Positions 20,290 to 33,702 of a DNA stretch of 64,000 nucleotides are shown in pieces. A model generated the notes under the pieces. It did no database searches. It was not told where the DNA came from and saw nothing but the letters and a program-made list of their open reading frames with translations. This DNA is from Clostridiales bacterium (GTDB taxonomy: Bacteria > Bacillota > Clostridia > Christensenellales > Pumilibacteraceae). The position numbers and the translations under genes are program-made. How positions within the stretch are numbered: position 1 is the stretch's first letter; every line of letters starts with the position of its first letter. The stretch is taken from contig JAFLVD010000001.1 of assembly GCA_022508485.1 (NCBI GenBank), forward strand, positions 1-64,000, given 5' to 3'.

Positions 20290-20734
20290 TCCGTTTACGT
20301 TAGGCCATAGGGATATAGTAACGCGCGCCGCGGAACTGTTCGACGGCGTAATAGTAGCCGTTGCTGACGATACCGAAAAATCGGCCGCTCGTCTATCCGA
20401 CCGCGTCGAGATTGCAAAGCTTTCTCTTATAGGCGTAAAAAACGTCGATGTCGTTCCGTTTACCGGGCTTCTTACCGATTTTGTTAAAAAAATAGGCGGC
20501 GGCGTGATTGTAAGAGGGCTTAGAAACACCGTCGACTTCGAGTACGAAAAGCAGTTAGGACAGGTGTATAAATCGCTGTCGGAAGTCGAAACTCTTTATT
20601 TAATGTGTTCGCCCGAACTGTCGCACGTGTCGTCGTCGGTAGTTCGCGCGCTCGTAAAGGAAAACGCGCCGCTCGACGGGTACGTGGCGGACGGCGCGGT
20701 AAGCGCGGTTAACAAAGCGTATAAAAAAGGTTGA
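20261..20734 (+). CDS. coaD: Phosphopantetheine adenylyltransferase
   Basis: CoaD makes dephospho-CoA from 4'-phosphopantetheine and ATP. The 157-residue protein has the nucleotidyltransferase motif SFNPFTLGH (8-16) and the C-terminal VSSSVVR corresponding to ISSTxVR. The start is GTG with CGAGGT five bases upstream, inside the end of rsmD. With coaBC at 28,900 the window supplies several CoA steps. Confidence 0.95.
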   Translation: MKAIIAGSFNPFTLGHRDIVTRAAELFDGVIVAVADDTEKSAARLSDRVEIAKLSLIGVKNVDVVPFTGLLTDFVKKIGGGVIVRGLRNTVDFEYEKQLGQVYKSLSEVETLYLMCSPELSHVSSSVVRALVKENAPLDGYVADGAVSAVNKAYKKG

Positions 20735-20750
20735 GGAAAGAGAGGTAATC

Positions 20751-21218
20751 ATGATAGAAAACGAAAACAGCATAAGCGAGATACTGGAAGAGCTTAGAGA
20801 CGAGCTTGCCGGAAAGCACGGACTTTTTTCCAAGAAAAAAGTGGATATCGATTACTGCGAGCAGCTTACCGACCGTCTCGCAAAGCTTTTACCGGCGGCA
20901 CTTAACGAGGCGGAACACGTAAAGCAAAAGCGCAAAGAGATACTCTCTAACGCCGACCTTGTGGCAAAAAACACCATTCGCGCCGCGGAGGAACAAGCCG
21001 AAAAATTGGCGCAGGAATCGGAAGTGATTAAGCGCGCAAACGAGTCGGCCAAGGCTATTATAGAAAACGCTTACGTTCAGTGCGATAATCTTATTCTTCG
21101 CACAAAATCGCACCTCGACAATCTTTTTGCGGAGACCGAAAAATTTCTTCTCACCACGCTTTCCGTAATAAGGACCAACAGGGAAGAGCTTAGAGTAGCC
21201 CAACTCGACCAAAACTGA
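20751..21218 (+). CDS. Coiled-coil protein of unknown function
   Basis: I do not recognise a named family with certainty. The 155-residue protein has no signal or membrane segment; residues about 45-115 are a charged helix rich in Ala, Glu and Lys (for example AAEEQAEKLAQESEVIKRA), resembling DivIVA-like or ATPase-stalk-like coiled coils that are often encoded next to coaD in Clostridia. AAAGAGAGG precedes the ATG. It lies 16 bases after coaD and 28 before DAHP synthase, so it is probably in the rsmD-coaD operon. A role in cell division or envelope organisation would be a guess. Confidence 0.7.
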   Translation: MIENENSISEILEELRDELAGKHGLFSKKKVDIDYCEQLTDRLAKLLPAALNEAEHVKQKRKEILSNADLVAKNTIRAAEEQAEKLAQESEVIKRANESAKAIIENAYVQCDNLILRTKSHLDNLFAETEKFLLTTLSVIRTNREELRVAQLDQN

Positions 21219-21246
21219 CGAAAAACACATAACCGTTGGAGATAAA

Positions 21247-22281
21247 ATGTTCGAATTTGTCAAACCGATAATGTCCGCCGAAGAGGTGCGCGCTCTCGAG
21301 CCGTTCCCCGCCGAGCTTAAAGCCAAAAAAGCGGAAGCGGAAAAGCAGATTGCCGATATTATAACCGGCAAGGATAAGCGCAAGCTGTTTATCGTAGGGC
21401 CGTGCTCTGCCGACAACGAGGACGCTGTGTGCGATTACGCGTGCCGTCTTGCAAAGCTCGCGGAAAAAATAAAAGACCGCGCCTATATTATTATCCGCGT
21501 GTATACCAACAAGCCGCGCACTCGCGGCGAGGGATATAAGGGCATGTTCCACAGCCCCGATCCGCACAATAACCGCACGGATATTCAGGCAGGTATTCTT
21601 TCGCTCAGAAAGATGCACATTCGCGTCGTAAAAGAATGCGGACTTTTTGCCGCCGACGAAATGCTTTATCCCGACAACCTCGACTATATAGGCGACGTAC
21701 TCGGTTATATTGCTATCGGCGCAAGGTCGGCGGAGGACCAAATGCACAGGCTTGTGGCTTCGGGCGTGGACGTCCCAATAGGCGTTAAAAACCCGATGAA
21801 CGGAAGTATGTCCGTGCTGCTTAATTCCATTTACGCGGTACAAATCCCCAACGAGTTTAAGTATAACAACATGCAGGTTAAAACGAGTGGCAATCCGCTC
21901 TCGCACGCGGTGCTTCGCGGCGCGGTGGACGTTTACGGCAACAACATAAGTAACTATCACTACGAGGACGTAATGAAGCTTTACGATATGTACGTTAAGC
22001 AGGGGCTTCAAAACCCGGCGGTCGTAATAGACACCAACCACTCCAACAGCGGAAAGCAGCCGCTTCAGCAGCCGAGAATAGTGGACGAGGTTCTTTCCAA
22101 CGCGCACTACAATTCCGATTTTAATAAGTTCGTAAAAGGCTTTTTAATCGAGAGCTATATCGAGGACGGCAACCAAGCGCCGAGCGGCGGTGTTTACGGT
22201 AAGTCCATAACCGATGCGTGTCTCGGCTGGGCCAAGACCGAAAAGCTTTTGCTTAAATCCGCGGACAAAATTATAGTATAA
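21247..22281 (+). CDS. aroF: DAHP synthase (3-deoxy-7-phosphoheptulonate synthase), class I
   Basis: This enzyme condenses phosphoenolpyruvate and erythrose 4-phosphate, the first step to chorismate. The 344-residue protein is of the AroFGH type: FIVGPCSADNED, RVYTNKPRTRGEGYKG, VGVKNPMNGS-like GVKNPMNG, and DTNHSNSGKQP are all present. No N-terminal chorismate mutase or ACT domain is fused. The symbol is generic because F, G and H isoforms cannot be told apart. No other aro gene is adjacent. Confidence 0.93.
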   Translation: MFEFVKPIMSAEEVRALEPFPAELKAKKAEAEKQIADIITGKDKRKLFIVGPCSADNEDAVCDYACRLAKLAEKIKDRAYIIIRVYTNKPRTRGEGYKGMFHSPDPHNNRTDIQAGILSLRKMHIRVVKECGLFAADEMLYPDNLDYIGDVLGYIAIGARSAEDQMHRLVASGVDVPIGVKNPMNGSMSVLLNSIYAVQIPNEFKYNNMQVKTSGNPLSHAVLRGAVDVYGNNISNYHYEDVMKLYDMYVKQGLQNPAVVIDTNHSNSGKQPLQQPRIVDEVLSNAHYNSDFNKFVKGFLIESYIEDGNQAPSGGVYGKSITDACLGWAKTEKLLLKSADKIIV

Positions 22282-22384
22282 GGTATTTTTAAAAGTATTG
22301 AGCGTGTCGAAAAAGGTAAAAATTTATCTATTTTACCGAAATCGCCACGATATATGTATAATTCGATTTTCGAACGTTTTTATA

Positions 22385-22393
22385 TGCTATAAT
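22385..22393 (+). promoter_or_regulatory. Extended -10 promoter before the 22,424 gene
   Basis: TGCTATAAT (TATAAT at 22388-22393) is an extended -10; no good -35 box lies 17 bases upstream. The preceding 100 bases hold an imperfect GGTAAAA/TTTTACC hairpin (22315-22337) with no T tract. Confidence 0.6.
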
Positions 22394-22423
22394 TAGCCGA
22401 ACTCGATAAAGTGAGGTGTCGTT

Positions 22424-22813
22424 ATGGCTAAAAAGACGGGTGAACTTAAAAAACGCGCATGGCTTGCAAAGCAAAGGCTTAAAATGGGCTACTGGGATTC
22501 CGTCAGGCGCGAAAAGGCGCAGGCGGAAATCGACGGGGTGGACAGCCGCACCGTCGCCGCGGTATTTTCAAGGTCGAGGCTTATCCGCGACAGCGAGCCT
22601 ACGGAAGCGACTGTCTTAGAGGAAAAACTTTACAGACGAGTTTGCGAAATCCTCGACAGCGACGAAACGGCAATCAATCCCATCGGTCAGCTCATAGACG
22701 GCGAGGTGTATTCGTCGCTCGACGCGGCCGGAAAACAGCGGTACGTTTTAGAGCTTTCCACTAAATTCCGCGAGCTTAGGGAACGGTATATTCGAGAGAG
22801 AACAGGTGCTTAA
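22424..22813 (+). CDS. Conserved hypothetical protein
   Basis: I do not recognise this 129-residue protein. It is strongly charged, with a basic N-terminus (KKTGELKKRAWLAKQRLK) and predicted helices throughout, no cysteine pairs apart from one Cys, and no membrane segment. GTGAGGTG upstream of the ATG and its own extended -10 promoter support expression. It lies 8 bases before pcrA and may be cotranscribed with it, so a nucleic-acid-related role is possible but only by context. Confidence 0.7.
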   Translation: MAKKTGELKKRAWLAKQRLKMGYWDSVRREKAQAEIDGVDSRTVAAVFSRSRLIRDSEPTEATVLEEKLYRRVCEILDSDETAINPIGQLIDGEVYSSLDAAGKQRYVLELSTKFRELRERYIRERTGA

Positions 22814-22821
22814 AAAACATA

Positions 22822-27062
<4,241 letters not shown>

Positions 27063-27132
27063 ATTGTTATATGTAAAAGGGAGAGTATTCAAGCCAAACT
27101 CGAGCAGAGAAAAAGAAGAATCAATCTTCGAC

Positions 27133-27143
27133 TGTGATATAAT
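27133..27143 (+). promoter_or_regulatory. Proximal extended -10 promoter of yicC operon
   Basis: A second TGTGATATAAT (27133-27143) lies about 80 bases after the first one and 48 before yicC. It has no -35 box at the standard spacing, so it would rely on the TGA extension. Confidence 0.6.
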
Positions 27144-27191
27144 ATATCTACCCGAAGAATTAAGTGAATTTCGGGGCAAAAAGAGGCGTGT

Positions 27192-28067
27192 ATGAAAAGT
27201 ATGACCGGCTACGGGCGCGGCGTGGCGTCGAGGAACAACCGCACCGTTACCGTAGAGCTGAAATCGGTTAACAACAGGTTTACCGACATATCGTGTAAGC
27301 TTCCCAAGTCGTTGATGTATATTGACGACGTTTTGACTAAGCGTATTAAGTCTGTCATTTCGCGCGGAAGCGTCGACGTGTTCTTTTCGTACGACAATAA
27401 ATCCGAAACATCGAAAATGGTAACGATAGACGGCGCGCTTGCGGCGGAATACGTTTCGGCGGCAAAAACCATTCGCACCGAGTTCCGCCTTGATGACGAC
27501 TTCGGAGTAACCGCGCTTATGCGCACGCCCGACGTCGTTACGGTTACCGTTCCCGACGACGACCGCGAAGAGGTTATAGAGTTATCTAAGCTCGCCGTCG
27601 ACGAGGCGCTTGTATCGCTCGAAAAAATGCGCAAGGTAGAGGGCGAAGCGATTAAAGCCGATCTCTTAAAGCTTATAGGCAACATAAAGGACTACTTAAA
27701 AAAGGTAAAGACTCGCGCCCCGAAGGTTGTGGAGGATTATAAGCTCGCTCTTACCGCAAGGATTAAAGATCTTCTCGGCGCGGTCGATATAGACGAAGGC
27801 AAGCTTCTTAACGAGGTTGCGTTTTTTGCCGACAAGGCGGACATTAACGAGGAAATTCAGCGGCTTACTTCGCACATTAAGCAGTTTGAATCTATCTGCG
27901 CGGAAGACGCGCAGCAAGGCAGACGGCTCGACTTTTTGTCGCAGGAAATGGTGCGCGAGGTTAACACGATGGGCAGTAAATCCAACGATATAACGCTTAC
28001 CGGCTATGTCGTCGCCATGAAAAACGAAGTAGAGAAAATCAAAGAGCAGATAAGGAACGTCGAATAA
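27192..28067 (+). CDS. yicC: YicC family endoribonuclease
   Basis: YicC-family proteins are endoribonucleases. The 291-residue protein starts MKSMTGYGRG, the hallmark of the YicC N-terminal domain, with VELKSVNNRF, and ends with the DUF1732 region (GRRLDFLSQEMVREVNTMGSK). The ATG has AAAGAGGCG upstream. gmk overlaps its stop by one base (TAATG), an arrangement conserved in many bacteria. Confidence 0.92.
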   Translation: MKSMTGYGRGVASRNNRTVTVELKSVNNRFTDISCKLPKSLMYIDDVLTKRIKSVISRGSVDVFFSYDNKSETSKMVTIDGALAAEYVSAAKTIRTEFRLDDDFGVTALMRTPDVVTVTVPDDDREEVIELSKLAVDEALVSLEKMRKVEGEAIKADLLKLIGNIKDYLKKVKTRAPKVVEDYKLALTARIKDLLGAVDIDEGKLLNEVAFFADKADINEEIQRLTSHIKQFESICAEDAQQGRRLDFLSQEMVREVNTMGSKSNDITLTGYVVAMKNEVEKIKEQIRNVE

Positions 28068-28675
28068 TGGAAAAAGGACTACTCGTAATTATATCCGGTC
28101 CGTCGGGTGCGGGCAAGGGCACCATCTACCAAAAGGTAATAGAGCGCACCGACATGAAGCGCTCGGTGTCCGTTACTACCCGTAAGCCGCGCGAAGGGGA
28201 AGTAGAAGGCGTTAACTACTACTTCCGCACCGAGGAAGAGTACCAACAGATGATTGCTTCGGGCGAATTTCTCGAAACGGCGGAGGTGTACAAAAACTAT
28301 TACGGCACGCCTAAGGCGCCGGTGTTTGCAAACCTCGAAAAAGGCAACGACGTACTGTTCGAGGTGGACGTTCACGGCGCGCGTTCGATTAAGAAGAAAT
28401 ATCCCGAGGCGGTTGCGATATTCGTCATGACGCCCGACTTCGAAACGCTTAAAAAGCGGCTTATAGACAGAGGCACCGAGACGGCGGACAGTCTTAAAAC
28501 CAGGCTTTCCGCGGCAAAGAGCGAGCTTGCTCAATACAAGCTGTTCGATTATATAGTCTTTAACGACGAGCTCGAAGTTGCGGTTAACGAGGTTATAGAC
28601 ATAATAACCGCAGAAAAACGCAAAACAAAAAACAATCTCGAAAAGATAAACGAGCTGTTGGATAATCAAAAATAA
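28067..28675 (+). CDS. gmk: Guanylate kinase
   Basis: Phosphorylates GMP to GDP. The 202-residue protein has P-loop GPSGAGKGT (11-19), the GMP-binding SVTTRKPREGEVEGVNYYF segment (in part) and the ETAEVYKNYYGTPK loop. AAGGAACG precedes the start, which overlaps the yicC stop. gmk-rpoZ-coaBC follows the usual Firmicutes order. Confidence 0.96.
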   Translation: MEKGLLVIISGPSGAGKGTIYQKVIERTDMKRSVSVTTRKPREGEVEGVNYYFRTEEEYQQMIASGEFLETAEVYKNYYGTPKAPVFANLEKGNDVLFEVDVHGARSIKKKYPEAVAIFVMTPDFETLKKRLIDRGTETADSLKTRLSAAKSELAQYKLFDYIVFNDELEVAVNEVIDIITAEKRKTKNNLEKINELLDNQK

Positions 28676-28696
28676 ACTTTTTAAAGAGGTAAAAAT

Positions 28697-28894
28697 ATGT
28701 TAGTAGATCCGCCCATTGATAAGCTTGTGGAAACCGTCGGCAACAAGTACGCGCTTGTCGGCGTGCTCAGTAAGCGCGCCCGTACGCTTATGGATAAACG
28801 CCACGATTACATCGAGCACGAAAACCTTAACCCCATTTCGCTCGCGGCAAAGGAAATCGCCGACGGCAAGGTAGAGGCTGTCGAGGAGGCTTAA
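28697..28894 (+). CDS. rpoZ: RNA polymerase omega subunit
   Basis: The 65-residue protein has the omega pattern: an N-terminal PPIDKLVETVGNKYALV and the helix SKRARTLMDKRH, followed by PISLAAKEIADGKV. Omega stabilises beta' in RNA polymerase. AAAGAGGTAAA gives the ribosome binding site; the position between gmk and coaBC supports the assignment. Confidence 0.93.
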   Translation: MLVDPPIDKLVETVGNKYALVGVLSKRARTLMDKRHDYIEHENLNPISLAAKEIADGKVEAVEEA

Positions 28895-28899
28895 TCCTC

Positions 28900-30084
28900 T
28901 TGAACGCCATTAAAGGAAAGACCGTTCTTATCGGTGTTACCGGTGGAATTGCCGCATACAAAACATGTTCCGTCGTCTCCGCGCTTGTTAAGCTCGGGGC
29001 GACTTGTCATGTTATGATGACAAAAAACGCAACCAATTTCGTTGCGCCGCTTTCCTTTGAAACGCTATCCCATAACCGCGTAACCGTCGACACGTTCGAC
29101 CGCGATTTTACCTGGGAGGTAGAGCACGTTGCGCTATCCAAAAAGGCGGACGCCGTTTTAATCGCGCCTGCCACCGCCAACGTTATAGCAAAGCTCGCGG
29201 CCGGGATATGCGACGACTTTTTGACGACCACCGTTCTCGCGTGCACCTGTCCGATAATAATTGCGCCGGCAATGAACACGGCAATGCTCGAAAATCCCGT
29301 TACTTGGATGAATATAGATACGCTTGTGTCTCGCGGAATGATGGCGGTTTTCGGCGGAGAAGGCCGCCTTGCCTGTGGAGACACCGGCGCCGGCAGAATG
29401 GCCGAACCCGACGATCTTATAGAAGAGCTTAATAAGCTGTTTTCCAAAAAATGCGATCTTACGGGTAAAACGGTGCTTGTTACTTCGGGCGCGACGAGGG
29501 CGCCTATCGACCCCGTAAGGTTTTTGACAAACCGCTCAAGCGGAAAAATGGGGTACAGTATCGCTCTTGCGGCGCATGAGCGCGGCGCAAACGTTATTTA
29601 TGTAAAAGGTATAACAAACGACTTTAATATTCCGCAGGAATGGGAAGTGCATTCTGTTACTACTACCGCCGAGCTTTATTCCGCCGTAAAGGACAGTTAC
29701 GAAAAAGCGGATATAATCGTCGCGGCTGCCGCGCCGTGCGATTACGAGATAGAGCCTGCCGGCAGTAAAATTAAAAGCGAAACGTTTTCCTTAACGCTTA
29801 AAAAGACGACCGATATTGCGGCATTCGTCGGAAAAAATAAAGGGAAAAGAAAACTTGTGGTCTTTGCCGCCGAAACGGACGACTGCGAGAAAAACGCTTT
29901 AAGTAAGCTCAAAAAGAAAAACGCCGACCTCGTCGTACTAAACGACGTTACCAAAAAGGGCGCAGGCTTCGACACGGACACCAATATAGCAACTCTTATT
30001 ACCGAAAAATCGGCAGAGCCGCTTCCCATTATGAGTAAACGCGACTTAGCGGATAGGATTCTTGATAAAACGCTCGAGCTATGA
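28900..30084 (+). CDS. coaBC: Bifunctional phosphopantothenoylcysteine decarboxylase/synthetase
   Basis: CoaBC makes 4'-phosphopantetheine from 4'-phosphopantothenate and cysteine. The 394-residue protein has the flavin-dependent CoaC half (GVTGGIAAYKT, active-site His in VEHVALSKKAD, PAMNTAM, and Cys in RLACGDTGAGRM) and the CoaB half (TSGATRAPIDPVRFLTN, AAAPCDYE). The start is TTG with GAGGAGG upstream, six bases after rpoZ. Its stop overlaps priA as ATGA. Confidence 0.95.
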   Translation: MNAIKGKTVLIGVTGGIAAYKTCSVVSALVKLGATCHVMMTKNATNFVAPLSFETLSHNRVTVDTFDRDFTWEVEHVALSKKADAVLIAPATANVIAKLAAGICDDFLTTTVLACTCPIIIAPAMNTAMLENPVTWMNIDTLVSRGMMAVFGGEGRLACGDTGAGRMAEPDDLIEELNKLFSKKCDLTGKTVLVTSGATRAPIDPVRFLTNRSSGKMGYSIALAAHERGANVIYVKGITNDFNIPQEWEVHSVTTTAELYSAVKDSYEKADIIVAAAAPCDYEIEPAGSKIKSETFSLTLKKTTDIAAFVGKNKGKRKLVVFAAETDDCEKNALSKLKKKNADLVVLNDVTKKGAGFDTDTNIATLITEKSAEPLPIMSKRDLADRILDKTLEL

Positions 30085-32276
30085 TTGCAAAGGTTATTGT
30101 TGATATTTCGGCGAGCGACGTCGACAAGGTATTCGATTATCTTTCCGTCGACGGTGTGGAAAAGGGTTCGCGTGTACACGTTCCGTTTGGCGGAAGGGAT
30201 ATCGAGGGGTACGTTATCGGTTTTTCGGAGAGTACCGACGTTCCGCCCGAAAAGCTCAAATCGATAACCGAGGTTATCGACGACAAGCCTATCGTGTCCG
30301 AGGAATTTTTGGCGCTCTGCGACTACATGACAGAGCGCTTTCATCTTCGTAAAATAGACGTATTTCGGCTGTTTTTGCCGGCAAAAATGCGCGGCGGAAG
30401 AATAAAAGCGCTCGAAAAAACGATTGTCTATATCAACCCCGAGTTTATAGAATCGGACCCCAATCTGTTTATAAAAAAGACGGCGCACTCGCAAATGGAA
30501 GTGTTCGAGTATCTTTTGGACGCGGTCGAGGCAGAGCAGTCTTTTTTAAACGCCAACTATTCCGCGGCGGCGGTACGCAACCTTATAAACCGCGGCGTGT
30601 TTCTGACTCGGCAGGAACAGTGTTTCAGAACGCCGTTTAGCCATATAGTCCAAAAGGACAACGAGACGGTTTTGACCGAAGCGCAGGTTAACGCCAAAAA
30701 TACTCTTTTGTCCTCCGACAAGCCGACGCTTTTATTCGGCGTTACGGGAAGCGGAAAAACCGAGGTGTACCTTCACTCGATAGAAGAGGTTTTACGGCAA
30801 AACAAATCGGCGATAATGCTTGTTCCCGAAATATCGCTCACGCCCCAGGTTATGCGCATATTCAGAACGCGCTTCGGGGACGAGGTGGCGCTTCTTCATT
30901 CGGGGCTTAGCGACGGCGAAAGGTTCGACGAGTGGCGGCGGCTTATAACCGGCGCGGCGCACGTCGCCGTAGGGGCGAGAAGCGCGATTTTTGCGCCGCT
31001 GTCCGACTTGGGGCTAATCATCATCGACGAGGAACACGATTCGTCGTACATATCGGAATCCAATCCGCGCTACATAACGCGCGACGTGGCTATGTTTCGC
31101 GCTAAATACAACGGCGCAAAGCTCGTTATGGGTTCCGCAACGCCGTCTGTGGAAAGCTACTATATGGCAAAATCGGGTCAGTACACGCTTGCATGTATGC
31201 CCGAGCGAATAAATAAGCGCGCGCTTCCCGAAATGGAAATCGTCAATATGTGTAACGAAACACTCTACGGCAATTCGGGAATGTTTTCCGCAAAGCTCGT
31301 CGAGGCTTTGGACGAAACCTTAAAGTCGGGCAATCAGGCGATTTTGTTTTTAAACCGCCGCGGTTACAGCTCGTATGTTATGTGCAGGGCTTGCGGATAC
31401 GTAGCCAAGTGCGAGGACTGCGACGTTTCGCTTGTTTATCACAAAGAGGACGATTTATTAAAGTGTCATTACTGTAAGCGCCAGTACAGAAACCTCGATT
31501 TGTGTCCCAACTGTAAAAGTCCGCATATAAAACAAGGATTTATGGGCACCGAGCGCATTGTCGAGCAGGTTCACAGCTTCTTTCCGCAGGCGCGCGTTAT
31601 ACGAATGGATAACGACACGACGCGTACAAAGGACGCGCACTTAAAGCTGTTAAGCGATTTTGCGAGCGGCAACGCGGATATACTCGTCGGCACTCAAATG
31701 GTGGCTAAGGGGCACGACTTTCCCAACGTTACGCTTGTAGGCATTATCGACGCGGATATGAGCCTACACTTTTCGGACTATCGCGCCGTCGAGCGGACAT
31801 TTCAGCTTATAACGCAGGTTGCTGGTCGTGCAGGAAGGGAATCTAAGCCCGGTCGGGTGATACTTCAAACGCGAACGCCCAATCACTACGTATACCGCCT
31901 TGCCGGTGCGTACGACTACGAGGGCTTTTACAAAAAAGAAATCAATCTGCTTCAAGCGACCGCGTTTCCGCCTTTTACCGAGGTTATACGTATTTTAATT
32001 TCGTCGCCCGATCGCGACGAATGCTACGAGGCGACTAAATTCGCTATCGACAAAATGCGAAAGGTGCAGGAAACCAGACAACCCGATTTTGTGTATCTTA
32101 ACGCAATGCAATCGCCCAAAAAGCGAATACAGACCAAATTCCGTATGCAGGTGCTTATGCGCGTTAAGCCCGAGTGCGGCGTTAGACAACAAGTGTACCG
32201 CGTGGCGGACGAGGTAATAGAAAAGTATCACGGAATCGGTTGCTTTACCGAAATCAATCCCAACGATCTCTCTTAA
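30081..32276 (+). CDS. priA: Primosomal protein N' (replication restart helicase PriA)
   Basis: PriA reloads the replisome at stalled forks. The 731-residue protein has Walker A GVTGSGKTEVY (near 219), the DEEH box (near 317), and eight cysteines in two zinc-binding clusters around CRACGYVAKCEDC and CHYCKRQYRNLDLCPNC. The C-terminal helicase motif GTQMVAKGHDF is present. It starts inside the coaBC stop (ATGA). Confidence 0.96.
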   Translation: MIAKVIVDISASDVDKVFDYLSVDGVEKGSRVHVPFGGRDIEGYVIGFSESTDVPPEKLKSITEVIDDKPIVSEEFLALCDYMTERFHLRKIDVFRLFLPAKMRGGRIKALEKTIVYINPEFIESDPNLFIKKTAHSQMEVFEYLLDAVEAEQSFLNANYSAAAVRNLINRGVFLTRQEQCFRTPFSHIVQKDNETVLTEAQVNAKNTLLSSDKPTLLFGVTGSGKTEVYLHSIEEVLRQNKSAIMLVPEISLTPQVMRIFRTRFGDEVALLHSGLSDGERFDEWRRLITGAAHVAVGARSAIFAPLSDLGLIIIDEEHDSSYISESNPRYITRDVAMFRAKYNGAKLVMGSATPSVESYYMAKSGQYTLACMPERINKRALPEMEIVNMCNETLYGNSGMFSAKLVEALDETLKSGNQAILFLNRRGYSSYVMCRACGYVAKCEDCDVSLVYHKEDDLLKCHYCKRQYRNLDLCPNCKSPHIKQGFMGTERIVEQVHSFFPQARVIRMDNDTTRTKDAHLKLLSDFASGNADILVGTQMVAKGHDFPNVTLVGIIDADMSLHFSDYRAVERTFQLITQVAGRAGRESKPGRVILQTRTPNHYVYRLAGAYDYEGFYKKEINLLQATAFPPFTEVIRILISSPDRDECYEATKFAIDKMRKVQETRQPDFVYLNAMQSPKKRIQTKFRMQVLMRVKPECGVRQQVYRVADEVIEKYHGIGCFTEINPNDLS

Positions 32277-32295
32277 ATATCAGCGAGGTGAAATT

Positions 32296-32760
32296 ATGGC
32301 AAGACGGAATATCTACAAAGTAGGCGACGACACGCTTAGACAGGTCAGTAAGCCTGTAACCGAATTCGACGATAGGCTTCATCAGCTTATCGACGACATG
32401 CGCGACACGCTTATTTATGCCGACGGCGCAGGCCTTGCCGCGCCGCAGGTAGGAGTGTTAAAGCGCGTTTTTGTCGCTACCTTCGACGGCGGCAATACGA
32501 TAATCGAAGCGGTAAACCCGGTTATCGTAAAAGCGTCGGGTAAACGCGTTGCCGCGGAAGGCTGCCTTTCCATACCTAAGGTGTTCGAAAAGGTCGAACG
32601 GCCGCGACACGTAGTAGTTAACGCGTTCGACCGCTACGGCAATCCCATAACGCTAAAAGCGGACAACTTCGAAGCATCGTGCTATTGCCACGAGATAGAC
32701 CACCTCGACGGAATTCTGTTTACCGACAAGGTTGTATCGAGCGGTAAAAAGGGCAAGTAA
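32296..32760 (+). CDS. def: Peptide deformylase
   Basis: Removes the N-formyl group from new proteins. The 154-residue protein has all three motifs: GLAAPQVG (about 47), EGCLS (about 93) and HEIDHLDG (about 134), giving the Cys-His-His metal site. AGCGAGGTG precedes the ATG. It lies between priA and fmt, linking formylation and deformylation. Confidence 0.96.
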   Translation: MARRNIYKVGDDTLRQVSKPVTEFDDRLHQLIDDMRDTLIYADGAGLAAPQVGVLKRVFVATFDGGNTIIEAVNPVIVKASGKRVAAEGCLSIPKVFEKVERPRHVVVNAFDRYGNPITLKADNFEASCYCHEIDHLDGILFTDKVVSSGKKGK

Positions 32761-32790
32761 TAAGCTTTAAAATAGGGAAAAGGTAAACGA

Positions 32791-33702
32791 ATGAAAGTTT
32801 TGTTTATGGGTACGCCCGACTTTGCGGCGGTATGTTTAAATAAACTGTTAGCGTCAAGCCATTCCGTTGTAGGCGTGGTAACGCAGCCGGACAGAGCGGT
32901 TAAGCGCGGCAAAATAGAATTGCCGCCCGTAAAATCGCTTGCGCTCGAACGCGGTTTAACTGTTTATCAGCCCGAAAAAATCGGGCGGATTTGCGATACG
33001 CTAAAAGATCTCGGCGCGGACATCGGTGTTACCGCGGCGTTCGGTCAGCTTTTGCCGCAGAGCGTTATAGACGTTTTTCCAAAGGGAATAATCAACGTTC
33101 ACGGATCCCTTCTTCCCAAATACCGCGGCGCGTCGCCCGTTCAGTCCGCGATTATGAACGGCGAAACGCAAACGGGCGTTACAATAATGCAGACCGAGCT
33201 GGGGCTTGACAGCGGCGATATTTTAGCCGTTAAAAAGACGGATATAGGAATACAAGAAACGGGAGGCGAGCTTATGGCACGGCTTGCTGGTCTCGGCGGC
33301 GAGCTTCTTGTTGAAACGCTCGATAACTTTGACGGCATAAATCCGATTAAACAAAACCATGCCGAGGCGACGGTATGTAAAACAATAAAAAAGAGCGAGC
33401 AGTACCTTGATTTTTGCGAGGAAAACGTATCGGTCGTAAATAAAATACGCGCTCTCTCGCCAAGCCCTTGTGCAAAAACGGTTATTTGCGGCGAGGTGTA
33501 TAAGCTGTATGCGGCGGAATGCTCGGACGAAATCGGTGAAGCAGGAAGAATAGTAAGGTGCGACAAGGCGCTTATTATCGGTTGCAAGAGCGGAAGCGTT
33601 TCGATAAAAAAGATTCAAGCGCCCGGAAAGCGCGCTCTCGACATAGACGAATTTTTACGCGGTAAAAAGCTACCGATCGGAGAGGTTTGTGGAAAAATTT
33701 AA
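32791..33702 (+). CDS. fmt: Methionyl-tRNA formyltransferase
   Basis: Formylates initiator Met-tRNA. The 303-residue protein has MKVLFMGTPDFA at the N-terminus, HGSLLPKYRGASPVQ with the folate-binding residues, and ELGLDSGDIL, then a C-terminal OB-like domain. AGGGAAAAGG is upstream. Its end overlaps rsmB by 14 bases. Confidence 0.95.
   Translation: MKVLFMGTPDFAAVCLNKLLASSHSVVGVVTQPDRAVKRGKIELPPVKSLALERGLTVYQPEKIGRICDTLKDLGADIGVTAAFGQLLPQSVIDVFPKGIINVHGSLLPKYRGASPVQSAIMNGETQTGVTIMQTELGLDSGDILAVKKTDIGIQETGGELMARLAGLGGELLVETLDNFDGINPIKQNHAEATVCKTIKKSEQYLDFCEENVSVVNKIRALSPSPCAKTVICGEVYKLYAAECSDEIGEAGRIVRCDKALIIGCKSGSVSIKKIQAPGKRALDIDEFLRGKKLPIGEVCGKI

Noticed and set aside
21190..22107. 305-residue minus-strand open frame
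   Set aside because: It is the antisense of the DAHP synthase gene, with no ribosome binding site and no family match.
22315..22337. GGTAAAA/TTTTACC hairpin as a terminator of DAHP synthase
   Set aside because: AT-rich stem without a following T run; too weak to call.
30085..30267. Small open frame at the start of priA
   Set aside because: Out of frame within priA and without a ribosome binding site.
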